Shown one piece after another: positions 5,221 through 6,900 of a stretch of DNA of 6,900 bases (position 1 is the first letter of the stretch; each line of letters begins with the position of its first letter). The stretch comes from a bacterium (GTDB lineage Bacteria > Verrucomicrobiota > Verrucomicrobiia > Chthoniobacterales > Terrimicrobiaceae). Made by a program: the position numbers and the translations under genes. The DNA lies in NCBI GenBank assembly GCA_009920585.1, contig RFZT01000127.1, positions 1-6,900 of the forward strand, in the 5' to 3' direction. The notes under the pieces were generated by a model. The model saw nothing but the letters and a program-made list of their open reading frames with translations. It ran no database searches and was not told where the DNA came from.

Positions 5221-6900
5221 TGATTCACCTCTTTCCACTTATAAATTCGAACGCCATCGATTTCATCAAAAAGAGTGTAGTTTGCGGCCACAAAATCTCG
5301 GATTTCGGGGATTCTTTCATGACCATATTCTTCACGCTTTGTCATCATCACAAACTGATCCGAAGCAACAGCGTCAACAAAAATACTAGGCCGGTTCCGC
5401 TGCAAATCATCGATATAGGTTCTCAAAAAAAACGGATTCAGCTGGTTATCATTAAACAATGCACCCGAAGTGCTCAACCGCGTGGCCTGCACCATCCCAG
5501 TCTCTGAGTAATATGTTGGATTATACCCCCACACGCACAACCTACCCTCGCCGCCCGAGGCCTCAAGAATCCTCTTCGCAATAGCTACGGGCTTTTCGGC
5601 GGCCCACTTTTGCGCCAGCCCAGCCCAAGAGTTGGGCGATTGAAGACGAGCGATAACCATTGGCCCCATTCCAATAAGAAAAATCACTCCGATTGCCGCC
5701 CCCCCAACTATCGGGCATTTTGATCCAAGTTTCCCTGCAAGCACTCCGAAAAGCGACATCACCACCAACCCCATGACGACCGGTAAAAAGAGAAGGTAAT
5801 GAGGATAATTCCTCTGTGGCGCCGTAACCGTAAAAAACACCAAAAAAATCATAATCAATGAATAAAAAAGAAATATCCACGAACGCCAAGGTGCGGACCT
5901 ATGCCGAACGCCAACAAGTGTAAAAGCCCCCATCAGCACAAGGATAACCCAGCCTAGTAAAAACCACAAAAAATCATCTGGGCGCATTGGCGGCTTTGCG
6001 AACAAAATCATCTCCAACATTTTCACAGCCGAGACTCCCCGATATCCCGACCCCTGATAAGCCAGCGCATTTTGGATATAGCTCATCCAGAAATACTCCA
6101 GCGCACCATTGGTTGCGAAAAAGCCTACCAACAAGGCAGGAGTGACCAACCCTGCCGCGCACACTATCCCTACTCCCATAAACCTAGCTCGCAAGGAGTT
6201 CCCCTGGATAAAAATACCCACGACCAAAATCCCCGCAGCCCCAACCGCCGCCATGGAAGCCTGCAACTTCGCAAAAGGCACCATAGAAAAAACACACGCT
6301 GCTAAACAGGCGATTATAACCCTCCGCTGGAATGGCATGCCTTCACGGAAAACCGCCCACGCGCTGAATGCCCAACCCACCGACAACAACGCCATTGGGA
6401 CATGCTCGCTTGTGTAGTGCGTGAAATCCCAAAAGTTTGTCAGACCGAAAAATACTCCCGGCAGCACTGCGCCAAGCCGCGCCACCGATTCCGAAAAAAC
6501 AGCTCTTCCAGCAAAATACAAAGCTACAACAGCCACACAAATCATCGCCAATCCTACCAACCGCGCACTAAATAATGTTGGCCATCCTCCAAATACCTGC
6601 GAAGTCATAAGCGGATACACATTCAGCGGCCCACTGGACCCAGCCTCTGCCGCTCGGAAAAATACCGGATCAAGAACCAACGCTCTCGCCGCCGCAACCA
6701 ACTGATCTTCATCTGGATTGAACCCGCGCGGATAAAACAAACCCGGCCACCGCGCCAGAACCACGAAGACACATAATATAAGAATAAAAAAAGCGGCTCC
6801 CAGCCGCCCCGTCCTGTTTGAGGCCTCAGGCCAAACCACCAAAATTCCCAAAATCGCCAACAAACCAAAACACGCTATCAGGTAAAGAGTTAAATGATCA
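5217..6900 (-). CDS. Multi-pass membrane glycosyltransferase (GT-C fold, PMT/ArnT-like), start outside the window
   Basis: The frame is open from the right edge to TGA at 5219-5217, giving 560 visible residues. About twelve hydrophobic segments are visible, the first at residues 3-23 (LTLYLIACFGLL onward). A TTG at 6863 is in frame, but starting there would cut this helix in half, so the real start probably lies past the edge. After segment 2 comes a loop with FNPDEDQLVAAARAL (about 60-74). An acidic pair here is the GT-C hallmark and the likely catalytic site. HYTSEHVPMALL (161-172) and APQRNYPHYLLFLPV (360-374) also fit GT-C enzymes that use lipid-phosphate sugars. The last 140 residues form a soluble, probably periplasmic domain with VWGYNPTYYSETG. 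The likely role is transfer of a sugar from polyprenyl phosphate onto a glycan or other acceptor outside the inner membrane. The precise family (GT39, GT83 or another) is uncertain. The next gene overlaps its stop. Confidence 0.85.
   Translation of the reverse strand, partial: DHLTLYLIACFGLLAILGILVVWPEASNRTGRLGAAFFILILCVFVVLARWPGLFYPRGFNPDEDQLVAAARALVLDPVFFRAAEAGSSGPLNVYPLMTSQVFGGWPTLFSARLVGLAMICVAVVALYFAGRAVFSESVARLGAVLPGVFFGLTNFWDFTHYTSEHVPMALLSVGWAFSAWAVFREGMPFQRRVIIACLAACVFSMVPFAKLQASMAAVGAAGILVVGIFIQGNSLRARFMGVGIVCAAGLVTPALLVGFFATNGALEYFWMSYIQNALAYQGSGYRGVSAVKMLEMILFAKPPMRPDDFLWFLLGWVILVLMGAFTLVGVRHRSAPWRSWIFLFYSLIMIFLVFFTVTAPQRNYPHYLLFLPVVMGLVVMSLFGVLAGKLGSKCPIVGGAAIGVIFLIGMGPMVIARLQSPNSWAGLAQKWAAEKPVAIAKRILEASGGEGRLCVWGYNPTYYSETGMVQATRLSTSGALFNDNQLNPFFLRTYIDDLQRNRPSIFVDAVASDQFVMMTKREEYGHERIPEIRDFVAANYTLFDEIDGVRIYKWKEVNH
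5225..5233 (-). promoter_or_regulatory. Strong Shine-Dalgarno site for the TTG start at 5220
   Basis: On the minus strand AAGAGGTGA lies inside the last codons of the membrane glycosyltransferase gene, four bases before the TTG. It differs from the ideal AAGGAGGTGA by a single base, and the GAGG core is seven bases from the start codon. It decides the start of the family 2 gene downstream in favour of TTG over the GTG at 5238. It is the only strong ribosome site I find in front of any gene in the window. Confidence 0.75.

Noticed and set aside
4857..5507. Plus-strand open frame of 216 codons opposite the family 2 / GT-C junction
   Set aside because: It is antisense to two confident genes and has no recognisable motif; it is a codon-bias shadow.
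1..6900. CRISPR array, tRNA or rRNA gene, insertion sequence, attachment site
   Set aside because: No spaced direct repeats, cloverleaf, transposase motifs or paired terminal inverted repeats are visible on either strand.

Overview
The window holds a run of seven genes, all on the minus strand, and every one reads as a glycosyltransferase or a related sugar-transfer enzyme. It looks like the inside of a bacterial surface-polysaccharide locus (capsule, exopolysaccharide or O-antigen type). GC content is intermediate, and most starts lack a clear Shine-Dalgarno sequence; the one strong exception precedes a TTG start. The organism is certainly bacterial, but nothing here fixes the phylum. A Gram-negative environmental bacterium is a guess from the gene types.

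In the direction of transcription (right to left), the order is as follows. (1) A multi-pass GT-C type membrane glycosyltransferase enters from the right edge with its start outside the window. (2) A family 2 glycosyltransferase starts on a TTG that overlaps the stop of gene 1. (3) A DPM1-like family 2 enzyme is expected to load a sugar onto a polyprenyl phosphate. (4) An alpha-1,2-fucosyltransferase-like protein (family GT11) follows. (5) Next is a WfgS-like family 2 enzyme. (6) Then comes another family 2 enzyme with a standard GT-A motif set. (7) The N-terminal third of a family 4 (GT-B) enzyme runs off the left edge. Genes 1-2 overlap and genes 6-7 are 2 bases apart. The other gaps are 17, 71, 181 and 33 bases. 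No stretch longer than 300 bases lacks a gene.

Working together, the cytoplasmic enzymes (2, 4, 5, 6, 7) could add successive sugars to a lipid-linked glycan. The DPM-like enzyme could supply a lipid-phosphate sugar to the membrane GT-C enzyme for transfer on the periplasmic side. No flippase, polymerase, chain-length regulator, initiating transferase or sugar-nucleotide synthesis gene is visible; these would have to lie outside the window.

The most distinctive local feature is gene 5 with the gap upstream of it. Its coding strand is C-rich with C-ending codons, whereas its neighbours favour G/T-ending codons. It sits behind the widest intergenic gap, which contains a small hairpin and what may be a decayed coding remnant. 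This may mark a separately acquired cassette. I see no mobile element, CRISPR array, tRNA or rRNA, and no evidence of a wholly new system.
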